From the NCBI RefSeq assembly GCF_002192695.1, contig NZ_MTLG01000067.1, positions 124,001-188,000 on the forward strand: 64,000 nt of DNA, given 5' to 3'. The DNA comes from Achromobacter xylosoxidans (GTDB taxonomy: Bacteria; Pseudomonadota; Gammaproteobacteria; Burkholderiales; Burkholderiaceae_B). Positions 45,364 through 54,121 of this stretch are shown here, piece by piece. The position numbers were made by a program, and so were the translations under genes. The notes beneath the pieces are model-generated. The model was not told the DNA's origin. It searched no databases and saw only the letters and a list, made by a program, of their open reading frames with translations. Numbering within the stretch: position 1 is the first letter of the stretch; each line of letters begins with the position of its first letter.

Positions 45364-46197
45364 ATGGGTTTGCTGCTGGACATCCTGAGCACGGCCGCCA
45401 TGCTGTTCATCGTGACGGCCGGGCTGATGATCATCTTTGGCGTGATGAAGATCGTCAACTTCGCGCACGGCGCGATTCTTACGCTGGGCAGCTATGCCAG
45501 CCTGGTGGTGACGCAGCTGGGGCTGAACCCCTGGCTGGCGCTGCCCTTCGCGCTGGCGGTCGGCGTGCTGGTGGGCATGGGCGTGGAACGGCTCATCGTG
45601 CAGCCGCTCTACAAGCGGCCGCTGGACGCCATCCTGGCCACCTGGGGGCTGGGTATCGTGATCGGCCAGCTCATCACCATGGCCTTCGGGCGCGAGGTGA
45701 AGTTCGCGGATTCGCCCATTCATGGCGCCGTGTCCTTCCTGGGCACGGAGTATTCGGCGTACCGGCTGTTCCTGGTGCCGGCGGCCTTGCTGATGTATGC
45801 CGCCATGACGCTGCTGCTCAGCGGCACGCGCTTTGGCGTGCGGACCCGGGCGGTGATCATGAACGAGGACCTGGCGCGCGGCCTGGGCATCAACGCCGAG
45901 CGCATCCGCTTCACCACCTTTGGCCTGGGCGCGGGACTGGGCGCGCTGGCCGGCGCGCTGATCACGCCCTTGTCCAGCGTCGATCCGAACATGGGACTGC
46001 CGTGGCTGGTCAGCGCCTTCATGCTGGTCATGGTGTCGGGCCATTCGATTACCGCGCTGCTGCTGACCTGCCTGGTCTACGGCGCCTGCCAGGTGCTGGT
46101 AAGCGTCTACGTCAGCCCGATCCTGGGCGGCGTCACCATCGCCGTCCTGGCCGCGCTGACGCTGCGCTTGCGTCCTCAAGGATTCGCCCATGACTGA
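45364..46197 (+). CDS. Amide-type ABC transporter permease LivH type
   Basis: 277-residue permease with LMIIFGVMKIVNFAHGAILTLG (the VNFAHG motif) and eight hydrophobic helices. The C terminus (LRLRPQGFAHD) is the usual LivH ending. It starts 53 bp after the binding-protein gene and overlaps the next gene by 8 bp. Confidence 0.9.
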   Translation: MGLLLDILSTAAMLFIVTAGLMIIFGVMKIVNFAHGAILTLGSYASLVVTQLGLNPWLALPFALAVGVLVGMGVERLIVQPLYKRPLDAILATWGLGIVIGQLITMAFGREVKFADSPIHGAVSFLGTEYSAYRLFLVPAALLMYAAMTLLLSGTRFGVRTRAVIMNEDLARGLGINAERIRFTTFGLGAGLGALAGALITPLSSVDPNMGLPWLVSAFMLVMVSGHSITALLLTCLVYGACQVLVSVYVSPILGGVTIAVLAALTLRLRPQGFAHD

Positions 46198-48016
46198 CCG
46201 CGCATTGATCCCTCAAACGCTGGCCGGCGCCGCTGACGACGCCTCGGTGCAAAAGGCCGCGCGCAGCCGCAGCCTGCTGGGCCTGGCCGGGCTCTGCCTG
46301 GTCCTGACCGCGGCGGGTCCCTGGCTGTTCGACACCTATCTGCTGAACGTGCTGATCAAGGCGCTGTTCTTCGCCGTGGCGGCGGTCACCGTGGACGTGC
46401 TGTGGGGCTACACCGGCTACCTGACATTCGGCCAGTCCGCGTTTTTCGGCGTGGGCGCCTATGCCGCCGGCCTGGCCTTCACCCACTACGGCTTCTCGCC
46501 CGCCATCGCCGCCCTGGCCGCGCTGGCGGCGGTGGGCGCCGCGGCGCTGCTGGCGCTGGTGACGGGATGGCTGTCGTTCTACCGGGGCGCTTCGCCGTTC
46601 TTCGCTACCGTGATCTCGCTGGTGCTGCCCATCGTCCTGATGCAGCTGATGCTGTCCGGCGGCACCTATACGGGTTCGTCCTCCGGCCTGACGGGCTACG
46701 AGACCTTCGACCTGTCGCTGGAGGCCTGGTACGTGATCGCGGCCGGCGGCCTGTCGGTGGTGGCGCTGATGGCCTGGGCGGCGGTGCGCAGCGACGGCGG
46801 CCGCATCCTGGTGGCGCTGCGCGACAACGAGGCGCGTTGCAGCTACCTCGGCCTGAACACCGCCCACTGGCGCATCGCGCTGCTGGTGGTCTGCGGCGCC
46901 GTGGCGGGCCTGGCCGGCTTCGGCTATGGCGCCTTCAGCGGCGTGGTGGCGCCGGAGCTGACGGGCTTCGTCTTCGGCACGGAACTGATCATCTGGGTGG
47001 CGCTGGGCGGACGCGGCACCATCTGGGGACCGGTGCTGGGAGCCATCCTCATCAACGTCGCGGGCTCCTATCTCAGCGGCAACATGCCGTTCGTCTGGCA
47101 GCTGCTGCTGGGCGTGACCTTCGTGCTGGTGATCCTGTTGCTGCCGCGCGGGCTCCTGCCCCTGCTGACCGCGCCCTGGCGGGCAAGGGCCGGCAAGGCG
47201 GCCGCGCCCGTGCTGGGCGAGCGCGCCGTCCCTGCGCGCCAGGACGGCGGCGCGGCCCAGGCCTTGAGCCTGGCGGGCGTGTCCAAGCACTTTGGCAGCC
47301 TGAAGGTGCTGGAAGGCATAGACCTGCAGGCCCGCGGCGGCGAACTGCTGGGGCTGATCGGCCCCAATGGCGCCGGCAAGACTACGCTGATGCGCTGCAT
47401 CGCGGACGGCGCCGAACGTTCCCAGGGCAGGCTGGAACTCTATGGCCACGAGGTGCGGCGCGACGGTCCGGAACAATGCGTGCGCCACGGACTGGGCCGT
47501 AAATTCCAGAACGCCAACGTGTTCGACACGCTGACCGTGGCCGAAAGCCTGCGCATCGCGACCACGCTGCGCGAGCGGCCGTCGTGGTGGCGCCGGTCGC
47601 CCACGCTGGATCTGCCGCCCTATGCATTGGAGACGCTGCGGGTGACGGGCCTGGACCAGTGCCTGGACAGCGTCGCGCGCGACCTCTCGCACGGACAGCA
47701 GCAGGCGCTGGAACTGGCGATGGTGCTGGCGCTGGAGCCGGGCATCGTGCTGCTGGACGAGCCGACGGCCGGGCTGAGCAAGGCCGAACGCCAGCAGATC
47801 GGCCATGTGCTGTCGTCGCTGGCGCACCGTTACGGCCTGTGTTGCCTGCTGGTGGAACACGACCTGGATTTCGTCAAGGAAATCGCGACGCGCATCGTGG
47901 TCCTGCACCAGGGCCGCATCGTCATGGACGGGGGATTCCGCGAAGTAGTGGAATCCGAACTGGTGCGCACCATCTATGCGGGTAGCGCGCCCGCCGCGCA
48001 AGGAGCAGGGCAATGA
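46190..48016 (+). CDS. LivM-LivG fusion: ABC permease joined to an ATPase
   Basis: 608 residues. Residues about 1-325 are a LivM-type permease (VDVLWGYTGYLTFGQSAFFG, then ALRDNEARCSYLGLNTAHW), and about 358-605 a LivG-type ATPase with Walker A GPNGAGKTTLM near residue 391, signature LSHGQQQALELAMVL and Walker B VLLDEPTAGLSKAE. A 30-residue Ala/Arg linker joins them. In the other importer of this window these are two genes. The fusion appears continuous with no stop or frameshift. It overlaps the LivH gene by 8 bp and LivF by 4 bp. Confidence 0.9.
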   Translation: MTDRALIPQTLAGAADDASVQKAARSRSLLGLAGLCLVLTAAGPWLFDTYLLNVLIKALFFAVAAVTVDVLWGYTGYLTFGQSAFFGVGAYAAGLAFTHYGFSPAIAALAALAAVGAAALLALVTGWLSFYRGASPFFATVISLVLPIVLMQLMLSGGTYTGSSSGLTGYETFDLSLEAWYVIAAGGLSVVALMAWAAVRSDGGRILVALRDNEARCSYLGLNTAHWRIALLVVCGAVAGLAGFGYGAFSGVVAPELTGFVFGTELIIWVALGGRGTIWGPVLGAILINVAGSYLSGNMPFVWQLLLGVTFVLVILLLPRGLLPLLTAPWRARAGKAAAPVLGERAVPARQDGGAAQALSLAGVSKHFGSLKVLEGIDLQARGGELLGLIGPNGAGKTTLMRCIADGAERSQGRLELYGHEVRRDGPEQCVRHGLGRKFQNANVFDTLTVAESLRIATTLRERPSWWRRSPTLDLPPYALETLRVTGLDQCLDSVARDLSHGQQQALELAMVLALEPGIVLLDEPTAGLSKAERQQIGHVLSSLAHRYGLCCLLVEHDLDFVKEIATRIVVLHQGRIVMDGGFREVVESELVRTIYAGSAPAAQGAGQ

Positions 48017-48729
48017 CGAGTATCGCCGCGCCGGCGTTGCGCTTGGAAGAAGTGTCCAGCGGCTACAAGCGGGCCATGGTGCTGCACGACGTGTCGCTCT
48101 CGGTGGAGCGGGGGTCGTGCGTGGCCTTGCTGGGCAAGAACGGCATGGGCAAGAGCACCTTGCTCAAGACGGTCATGGGCTATCTGCCCAAGCAGCGCGG
48201 CCGCGTCAGCGTGGGCGGGGTGGACGCGACCCGGCTGCGGCCGCACGAAGTGGCGCGCTGCGGCGTCGCCTACGCGGCCCAGGAGCAACCGCTGTTTCCC
48301 GACCTGAGCATCCGCGACAACCTGCGCCTGGGGCTGCCGCGCGAGCAGCTGTTCGACGAGCGCTTCGCCGAGATCGCCGAGCTGTTCCCGGTGTTCACGA
48401 GCCGCTTGCGGCAGCATGCGGGCACCTTGTCGGGCGGAGAACAGAAAATGCTGCTGGTGGCGCGCGGGCTGATGCAGCGGCCCGCGCTCTTGCTGCTGGA
48501 CGAGATCACCGAAGGGCTGCAGCCCTCGGTGATCGAGCGGCTGGGCCGGGCGCTGAACTGGGAGCGCGAGCGGCACGGCACCACGATGTTCATCGTCGAG
48601 CAGAACGTGGCGTTCGCGCTGGACGTGGCCGACCGCTATCTGGTGCTCAAGCAGGGCAGCATCGTCGACGCAGGCGAGGCTGGCGCGTCCGAGGCGGCGG
48701 GCAATATCATTGCTCATCTGAAAGTCTGA
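48013..48729 (+). CDS. Amide-type ABC transporter ATPase LivF type
   Basis: 238-residue ATPase with Walker A GKNGMGKSTLL, signature LSGGEQKMLLVARGL and Walker B LLLLDEITEGLQPS. The ATG overlaps the fusion gene's stop by 4 bp. The 61-bp gap to the amiC-like gene holds no recognised hairpin or promoter. Confidence 0.9.
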   Translation: MTSIAAPALRLEEVSSGYKRAMVLHDVSLSVERGSCVALLGKNGMGKSTLLKTVMGYLPKQRGRVSVGGVDATRLRPHEVARCGVAYAAQEQPLFPDLSIRDNLRLGLPREQLFDERFAEIAELFPVFTSRLRQHAGTLSGGEQKMLLVARGLMQRPALLLLDEITEGLQPSVIERLGRALNWERERHGTTMFIVEQNVAFALDVADRYLVLKQGSIVDAGEAGASEAAGNIIAHLKV

Positions 48730-48790
48730 ACGCCATCCGGCCCGAATTCGCCATGACGCACACACGCACTACCCGCTCGAGGATTCCATC

Positions 48791-49954
48791 ATGACCACGC
48801 TTCAGGACCAGGAGGCGCAGCGGCCCGGCTGGCGCATCGGCGTGCTCTATTCGCGCAGCGGCGTCACCGGCACGACGGAGTCGCAGCATTTCTTCGGCAC
48901 GGTGCTGGCGGTGGAAGAGATCAATGAACTGGGCGGCGTCCTGGGACGGCCGCTGGCGCCCGTGGTGTACGACCCGCGCAGCGATGCCGAGGAATACCGC
49001 CGGCTGGCGGCCCGGCTGCTGCTGGACGACGAGGTCAGCGTCATCTTCGGCGGCTGCACCTCGCACTGCCGCAAGGCCATGCTGCCGGTGGTGGAGCGCA
49101 GCAATTCGCTGCTGTGGTACGGATCGGTCTACGAAGGCTTCGAGTATTCGCCCAATGTCATCTACACCGGCGCGGCGCCCAACCAGGGCAGCATGCAGCT
49201 GGCGGCCTACCTGATCCAGAACTGCGGCTCGCGCATCTTCCTGGTGGGCGCGGACTATATCTACCCGCGCGAGACCAACCGCATCATGCGCGAGACCGTC
49301 GAGGAGCATGGCGGCGAGATCCTGGATGAAACCTATCTGCCGCTGGGCTGCGACGACAGCGAGATCAACGACGTGGTTGCGGACATCCGCCGCATCCAGC
49401 CCGACGTGGTGTTCTCCACGCTGATCGGCTCCGATGCGCAGCGCTTCTACCAGCGCTACCACGAGGCCTGCCAGGCCGAGGGCGCGGCCACCGCGCATAT
49501 TCCCATCGCCAGCCTGACGATGGCGGAGTCGGAGGTGGCCGAGATCGGGCCGCGGCGCTGCGTGGGGCATATCACCGCGGCCACCTACTTCAACACGGTG
49601 GACACGCCGGCCAATGCGCACTTCCTGGAACGCTGGCGGGCGCGCTTCGGCGACCATCCCGCCAGCGTCTATGCCGAGACCTGCTACAGCCAGATGCACC
49701 TGTTCGCGCGCGCCTTGCAGCGCGTGGGCAGCATGGACACCCGCAAGCTGGTGCAGGCGGTGCACCAGGTGCAGTTCGACGCGCCGGACGGGCAGATGTC
49801 CGTGCTGGCGGAAAACAACCACAGCGTGCTGACGCCGCGCATCGGCGTTTGCCGCGAGGACGGGCGCTTCGACATCGTCTGGGAAAGCGATGAACCCGTG
49901 AAGCCGGATCCGTACCTCACCGGGTTCGGCCTGGACGAGTTCTGGTTGAAATAG
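48791..49954 (+). CDS. amiC: AmiC-like cytoplasmic amide sensor
   Basis: 387-residue periplasmic-binding fold without a signal peptide. RIGVLYSRSGVTGTTESQHF, CTSHCRKAMLPVVERSNSLL and LLWYGSVYEGFEYSPNVIY are typical of AmiC/urea-binding-like proteins. In Pseudomonas AmiC binds AmiR and holds it inactive until an amide displaces it. Here it lies 2 bp before an AmiR-like gene, the same pairing. Start ATG is 61 bp after the LivF gene. A true transport role is unlikely because of the missing signal and the separate binding protein upstream. Confidence 0.87.
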   Translation: MTTLQDQEAQRPGWRIGVLYSRSGVTGTTESQHFFGTVLAVEEINELGGVLGRPLAPVVYDPRSDAEEYRRLAARLLLDDEVSVIFGGCTSHCRKAMLPVVERSNSLLWYGSVYEGFEYSPNVIYTGAAPNQGSMQLAAYLIQNCGSRIFLVGADYIYPRETNRIMRETVEEHGGEILDETYLPLGCDDSEINDVVADIRRIQPDVVFSTLIGSDAQRFYQRYHEACQAEGAATAHIPIASLTMAESEVAEIGPRRCVGHITAATYFNTVDTPANAHFLERWRARFGDHPASVYAETCYSQMHLFARALQRVGSMDTRKLVQAVHQVQFDAPDGQMSVLAENNHSVLTPRIGVCREDGRFDIVWESDEPVKPDPYLTGFGLDEFWLK

Positions 49955-49956
49955 CC

Positions 49957-50592
49957 ATGGACCATAGCCTACGCCGCCTCTACGAGGACCTGCGCAGTGT
50001 GGCCGTCGCCGTGGTGTATCCGCCCGGCGAGGACCGCGACCTGCTGGTCGAACAGCTCAAGCGCATCGGTTGCCGCATCCATCTGCATTGGCCGTTTCCG
50101 GACGGCCCGCCCGCAGGCGTGGACGTCATCTTCTTCCAGGTGTCGCAATGCGGCCGCAACAGCGCCGCCTGGTCGGCCAGCGAGGTCGAGGCCACCCTGA
50201 TCGCCTTGTCCGAGTATGAAACCCCGACCACGCTGAAACAGCTGCTCAAGACCAACGCGCACGGCGTGCTGACGCGGCCGTTCCGCTCGGCGGGGGTGCT
50301 CAGCACGCTGGTGCTGGCGCGTTCGGCCAAGCAGTTCCAGAGCCGCCAGCAGTCCAAGATCAACAAGCTGGAAAGCACGATCAAGGCGCGGCGCGTCATC
50401 GAAAAGGCCATCCGCGTGCTGATGGACCACCAGCGCCTGGACGAGCGCGCCGCCTATGAGCACATGCGGACCCGGGCCACGGGCCTGCGCGTGAGCGTGG
50501 CGGAAGTGGCCGCGATGATCATCGAAGCCAGCGAAGCCATGGAAAAACTTGGCCTGGGCGCCTTGCGCCCGGGGCCGTCCCATAACAATTGA
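49957..50592 (+). CDS. amiR: AmiR-like ANTAR-domain antiterminator
   Basis: 211 residues: an N-terminal pseudo-receiver region (about 1-125), a helical stretch KSKINKLES-like coiled coil (about 128-145) and a C-terminal ANTAR RNA-binding domain (about 140-198; ARRVIEKAIRVLMDHQRLDE, then AAYEHMRTRATGLRVSVAEV). No phosphorylatable Asp of a true receiver is evident, as in AmiR, which is regulated by AmiC instead. It should prevent termination at the leader at 43079-43200, placing its own gene under positive feedback. The start lies 2 bp after amiC. Confidence 0.88.
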   Translation: MDHSLRRLYEDLRSVAVAVVYPPGEDRDLLVEQLKRIGCRIHLHWPFPDGPPAGVDVIFFQVSQCGRNSAAWSASEVEATLIALSEYETPTTLKQLLKTNAHGVLTRPFRSAGVLSTLVLARSAKQFQSRQQSKINKLESTIKARRVIEKAIRVLMDHQRLDERAAYEHMRTRATGLRVSVAEVAAMIIEASEAMEKLGLGALRPGPSHNN

Positions 50593-50625
50593 ACGCACTG
50601 AATGCGCATGCCGAGGAGCCGGACC

Positions 50626-52125
50626 ATGAAGGTCATGATCGCCCGCCTGAACCACGAGACCAATACGTTCTCGCCGGTGCCCACGCCGCTGTCCGCGTTC
50701 GGCAATGACGGCCCCGCCTTCGGCGCCCAGGCTTATGCCGAGAACAAGGGCAAGCGCACGGCCATGTCGGCCTTCATCGATATTGCCGAGGCCAACGGCG
50801 CGACCGTGGTCACGCCGGTTTCCGCCACGGCCTACCCCAGCGGCCCGGTGTCGGCGGACGCCTATAGCCGGCTGTGCGACGCGATCGTGGCCGGCGCGCA
50901 GGGCTGCGGCGCCATCCTGCTCGATCTGCATGGCGCGATGGTGGCCGAGACCTCCGACGATGGCGAGGGCGACCTGCTGGAGCGCCTGCGGCGGCGCACG
51001 CCGGACGTGCCCATCGCCGTGGCGCTGGACCTGCACGGCAACGTCACGCCCAAGATGGTGGCCAATGCCGACGTGATCGTCAGCTTCAAGACCTATCCGC
51101 ACGTGGACATGTACGAGACCGGCGAGCACGCGGGGCGCATCCTGTACGACTGGCTCAACGGCGGTCCGCGCCCGGTCATGGCCTGGCGCCGCTTGCCGCT
51201 GATGACGCACACGCTGCGCAGCGCCACGGCCCAGGGCGCCATGCGCCGCGCCGTGCAGGCGGCGCGCGGCGCGGAAAAGGACGGCATCCAGGGCGTTTCC
51301 GTGCTGGCGGGCTTCGCGCTGGCTGACATCCCCGACCCGTGCCTGAGCGTGGTCGTGGTGGGCTCGGGTCCGCAGGAGCAGGCGGAACGGGTCGCGAGCG
51401 AGCTGGCATCGGCCATCTGGGCCGAGCGCGACGGCTACTTCTACGACAGCGAGCCCCTGGGCGAATCGCTGGCCCGCGCGGCGGAACTGGCCCGCGGCGC
51501 GGACCAGCCCGTGCTCTTGCTCGACCATGGCGACAACTGCATGTCCGGCGGCACCTGCGACACCATGGAGGTGCTGATGGCGGCGGTCGACGCCGGCCTG
51601 ACCGGCATCATCGCGGGGCTGTACTGCGACCCGGAGGCCGTCGCGGCGCTGGCCGCGGCGGGAGAGGGCGCCCAGGTCGAGCTGCCGGTGGGCAACAAGC
51701 GGCCGATTCCAGCCATCGGCCGTCCGGCGGCGCCGGTGCTGCTGCGCGGCGTGGTCCGGGCCGTGACCGACGGCGAATATGTCATCACCGGCCCGACCTA
51801 CACCGGGCAGACGGCGTGCATGGGCCGCAGCGCGGTGCTGGACACAGGCGCCGCGCAATTGGTGATCACCGAGAGAACCCACGAGCCCTGGGACCTGGGC
51901 GTGTTCGAGAGCATGGGGCTGGATCCGCGCCGGGCCCGCTTCGTGCTGGTGAAGTCCCGCATGTATTGCCGCCCGGTGTTCGAGCCTGTTTCCCGGGCGC
52001 TGGTGGAATGCGCCAGCGAGGGCGTCACCAGTTCGGATTTCGCGCTGTTTCCCTATCAGCGGCGCAGCCGGCCGCTCCATCCGCTGGATCCCATGGCGCC
52101 TTCGGACTACGATCCCGCGGCCTGA
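50626..52125 (+). CDS. M81-family (MlrC-like) metallopeptidase
   Basis: 499 residues of the M81 peptidase family, named for MlrC of microcystin degradation. [16 protein letters not shown] at the N terminus and [18 protein letters not shown] near residue 105 contain metal-ligand candidates, and [16 protein letters not shown] near residue 304 starts the C-terminal MlrC domain. The ATG has GAGGAG 7 bp upstream; a start eight codons earlier exists but lacks a site. It lies 33 bp after amiR and is probably co-transcribed. M81 proteins outside microcystin degraders have unknown substrates; the link to amide uptake suggests a small peptide or cyclic amide. Confidence 0.85.
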   Translation: MKVMIARLNHETNTFSPVPTPLSAFGNDGPAFGAQAYAENKGKRTAMSAFIDIAEANGATVVTPVSATAYPSGPVSADAYSRLCDAIVAGAQGCGAILLDLHGAMVAETSDDGEGDLLERLRRRTPDVPIAVALDLHGNVTPKMVANADVIVSFKTYPHVDMYETGEHAGRILYDWLNGGPRPVMAWRRLPLMTHTLRSATAQGAMRRAVQAARGAEKDGIQGVSVLAGFALADIPDPCLSVVVVGSGPQEQAERVASELASAIWAERDGYFYDSEPLGESLARAAELARGADQPVLLLDHGDNCMSGGTCDTMEVLMAAVDAGLTGIIAGLYCDPEAVAALAAAGEGAQVELPVGNKRPIPAIGRPAAPVLLRGVVRAVTDGEYVITGPTYTGQTACMGRSAVLDTGAAQLVITERTHEPWDLGVFESMGLDPRRARFVLVKSRMYCRPVFEPVSRALVECASEGVTSSDFALFPYQRRSRPLHPLDPMAPSDYDPAA

Positions 52126-52162
52126 GGCGAGGGCCGGACGGCGTCCGCATACAATACCGGCC

Positions 52163-52894
52163 ATGGAAAAAGTACGTATCTCCAAGCTCATGTCCGAGCG
52201 TGGCCTGTGTTCGCGCCGCGAGGCCGACACCTATATCGAGCGCGGCTGGGTCCGCGTGGACGGCGCCGTGGTGTCCGAACTGGGCGCCCGGGCCTACCCT
52301 GACCAGGTCATCACCCTGGAGCGCGCCGCTCAGGCGCGCCAGACCGCGCGCGTCACCATCCTGATCAACAAGCCCGTGGGCTACGTGTCGGGCCAGGCCG
52401 AAAAAGGCTATACGCCCGCCGTGGCCCTGATCGACTCCCGTTCCCGCTACGCCGGCGACCGCGCGCCGCAGCGTTTCGAACGCTCGCACCTGGACGGGCT
52501 GGCCGTGGCCGGCCGCCTGGACATCGATTCGCAGGGCCTGCTGGTGCTGACCCAGGACGGCCGCATCGCCAAGCACCTGATCGGCGAAGATTCCAGCGTG
52601 GACAAGGAATACCTGGTGCGGGTGCAGGGCAGCCTGTCCGAGAACGGCCTGGCGTTGCTGAACCACGGCCTGTCCCTGGACGGCAAGGCGCTCAAGCCGG
52701 CGCAGGTGCGCTGGCAGAACAGCGACCAGTTGCGGTTCGTGTTGCGCGAGGGCAAGAAGCGGCAGATCCGCCGCATGTGCGAACTGGTCGGCCTGAAGGT
52801 GATCGGTCTGAAGCGCGTGCGCATCGGCCGGGTGTCGCTGGGCGACCTGCCGCTAGGCCAATGGCGCTATCTGCGCGAGGACGAGCGCTTCTGA
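52163..52894 (+). CDS. rluF: 23S rRNA pseudouridine synthase RluF-like
   Basis: 243 residues with an N-terminal S4 RNA-binding domain ([20 protein letters not shown]) and a pseudouridine synthase domain. The catalytic Asp lies in [15 protein letters not shown] near residue 115, and [20 protein letters not shown] is the RsuA/RluF C-terminal motif. RluF modifies U2604 of 23S rRNA in E. coli; assignment within the RsuA family is by length and context. It stands between the amidase operon and a convergent LysR gene. Confidence 0.82.
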   Translation: MEKVRISKLMSERGLCSRREADTYIERGWVRVDGAVVSELGARAYPDQVITLERAAQARQTARVTILINKPVGYVSGQAEKGYTPAVALIDSRSRYAGDRAPQRFERSHLDGLAVAGRLDIDSQGLLVLTQDGRIAKHLIGEDSSVDKEYLVRVQGSLSENGLALLNHGLSLDGKALKPAQVRWQNSDQLRFVLREGKKRQIRRMCELVGLKVIGLKRVRIGRVSLGDLPLGQWRYLREDERF

Positions 52895-52903
52895 TTGGCC
52901 GAA

Positions 52904-52928
52904 CTGGCCGACAAGTGTTGTCGGCCAG
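52904..52928 (+). terminator. Hairpin after rluF
   Basis: CTGGCCGACAA and TTGTCGGCCAG make a perfect 11-bp stem with a GTG loop, 9 bp after the rluF stop. The nearest T-run (ATTTTTC) begins 7 nt later, so termination is likely but weaker than ideal. Confidence 0.6.
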
Positions 52929-52953
52929 TCCTAGATTTTTCAGTCTGTTTCCG

Positions 52954-52982
52954 ACTCCCGCTTATTTCATGAAAGCGGGAGT
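52954..52982 (-). terminator. Hairpin covering the LysR stop codon
   Basis: ACTCCCGCTT and AAGCGGGAGT form a 10-bp perfect stem with a 9-nt loop; the stop codon of the LysR gene lies at its base. No T-run follows in the leftward direction. It may protect the 3' end or act with the rluF hairpin between these convergent genes. Confidence 0.4.
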
Positions 52983-53885
52983 ATTCTTCGCCTGCCCGAC
53001 GTCGCCCAGGCGCTCCATCAGGAATTCGATGAAGATCCGGGTCTTGGCGGGCAGCAGCCGCGTCTCCGTCACGGCGTAGACCGGGAACGGACCCAGCTGC
53101 CAATCTGGCAGCACGCGCTGCAATTGGCCGGCTTGCTGTTCGGCCGACTGGTCGCCCAGCAGCACCACGATGCCCGCGCCCAGCAGCGCCAGCCGCCGGG
53201 CCATGGCAACGCCATTGACCGAAAAGCGGTTGCCGGGTGTGAATTCGATGTGCTGCTGGCCGTCGGTCAGGGGCCAGCGGGTCACTTGTCCGGCGCCCTT
53301 GGCGCGGAACTCTATGCACTCGTGGCGGGTCAAGTCGCTGGGGTGCCGCGGTTCGCCGTGCTTTTCCACGTACTCGCGCGAGGCGTACAGATGGGCCGGC
53401 AGCATGCCCAAGAGCCTCGCAATCTGTGACGAGTCGGGCAGTTCGCCGATTTCGATCGAAATATCGCAGGTCTGGAACACGCGCTGCGCGTGGTCCGGAT
53501 TGGCCAGATCAAGGAAAAACGTTACGTCGGGGTAGCGGCGCGAGAATTCCATGAACGATTCAGCCAGGAAGTCCGTGCCAAAATCCGCGGGCATGTTCAC
53601 CCGCAGCGGCCCGGCCGGCGTATCGACCAGCTTCTGCAGTTCCTCATGGGCGATCTGCGCCTCGGCCACGATGCGCTGGCAGCGGTCGAAGTACAGCCGG
53701 CCGGCGTCGGTCAGTTCGACCTTGCGGGTGGTGCGGCTGAGCAGCCGCAAGCCGACGGAGCGCTCCAGTTCGGCGACCTGGCGGGACAGTGTCGATTTCG
53801 GCACGCCGAGCATCGCGGCAGCGCGGCTGAAGCTGCGTGTCTTGGCGACCTCGACGAAGAGTTCCATGCCTTGCAAGCGTTTCAT
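52962..53885 (-). CDS. LysR-family regulator divergent from the RND efflux operon
   Basis: 307 residues with an N-terminal winged helix (FSRAAAMLGVPKSTLSRQVAE, about residues 19-39) and a C-terminal effector domain (about 90-295). It belongs to the large CrgA/AaeR-like group in which a LysR protein controls a neighbouring transporter or oxidoreductase. Location suggests control of the efflux operon starting 236 bp away in the other direction. A palindrome lies 20 bp upstream of its start. Effector unknown. Confidence 0.85.
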   Translation of the reverse strand: MKRLQGMELFVEVAKTRSFSRAAAMLGVPKSTLSRQVAELERSVGLRLLSRTTRKVELTDAGRLYFDRCQRIVAEAQIAHEELQKLVDTPAGPLRVNMPADFGTDFLAESFMEFSRRYPDVTFFLDLANPDHAQRVFQTCDISIEIGELPDSSQIARLLGMLPAHLYASREYVEKHGEPRHPSDLTRHECIEFRAKGAGQVTRWPLTDGQQHIEFTPGNRFSVNGVAMARRLALLGAGIVVLLGDQSAEQQAGQLQRVLPDWQLGPFPVYAVTETRLLPAKTRIFIEFLMERLGDVGQAKNTPAFMK

Positions 53886-53904
53886 GGCGGAATTCTGTCA
53901 TATT

Positions 53905-53921
53905 CAATGGTGCAGCCATTG
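53905..53921. promoter_or_regulatory. Palindromic operator candidate between the LysR gene and the efflux operon
   Basis: CAATGG (53905-53910), TGCAG, CCATTG (53916-53921): perfect 6-bp arms, 17 bp in total, 20 bp upstream of the LysR start. Size and position suit LysR autoregulation with divergent control of the efflux genes. Confidence 0.5.
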
Positions 53922-54121
53922 TCCCATAAATGGAATGATGTTTTCTCAACATGCCCCTTTGTTTCTCGGGCGGGATAACGCAGAATGCGAGTTCTGCAAT
54001 GCAGCAATGCGACAAAGCCCAGCCTGCGTGTTCGAGGCAAATCCACCCAATCGATGCGCACGGAACGCTCATACGCGATCCGGGGCGGGCTTTTTTTTTG
54101 TTGAAATCGGGAATGCAATCT
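53922..54121 (+). promoter_or_regulatory. Leader region of the efflux operon with a T9 tract
   Basis: This 200-bp region precedes the membrane-fusion gene. It contains nine T at 54091-54099, right after GGGGCGGGC. AAAGCCC at 54014-54020 can pair with GGGCTTT at 54087-54093 over a long loop, so the T-tract could act as an attenuator; no compact hairpin precedes it. The membrane-fusion frame is open throughout this region, but the conserved lipoprotein signal starts only at 54122. No clear -35/-10 pair was recognised. Confidence 0.4.

Noticed and set aside
48791..49954. Second periplasmic binding protein of the importer
   Set aside because: No signal peptide, and it directly precedes an AmiR-like gene, so an AmiC-type sensor is the better call.
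52150..52162. Leaderless promoter (TACAAT) just before rluF
   Set aside because: No matching -35 hexamer was found at a suitable distance.
53951..54121. N-terminal extension of the adaptor protein, in frame from 53951
   Set aside because: It would bury the lipoprotein signal at 54122, which is conserved in this family, and runs through the T9 tract and likely promoter/leader DNA.
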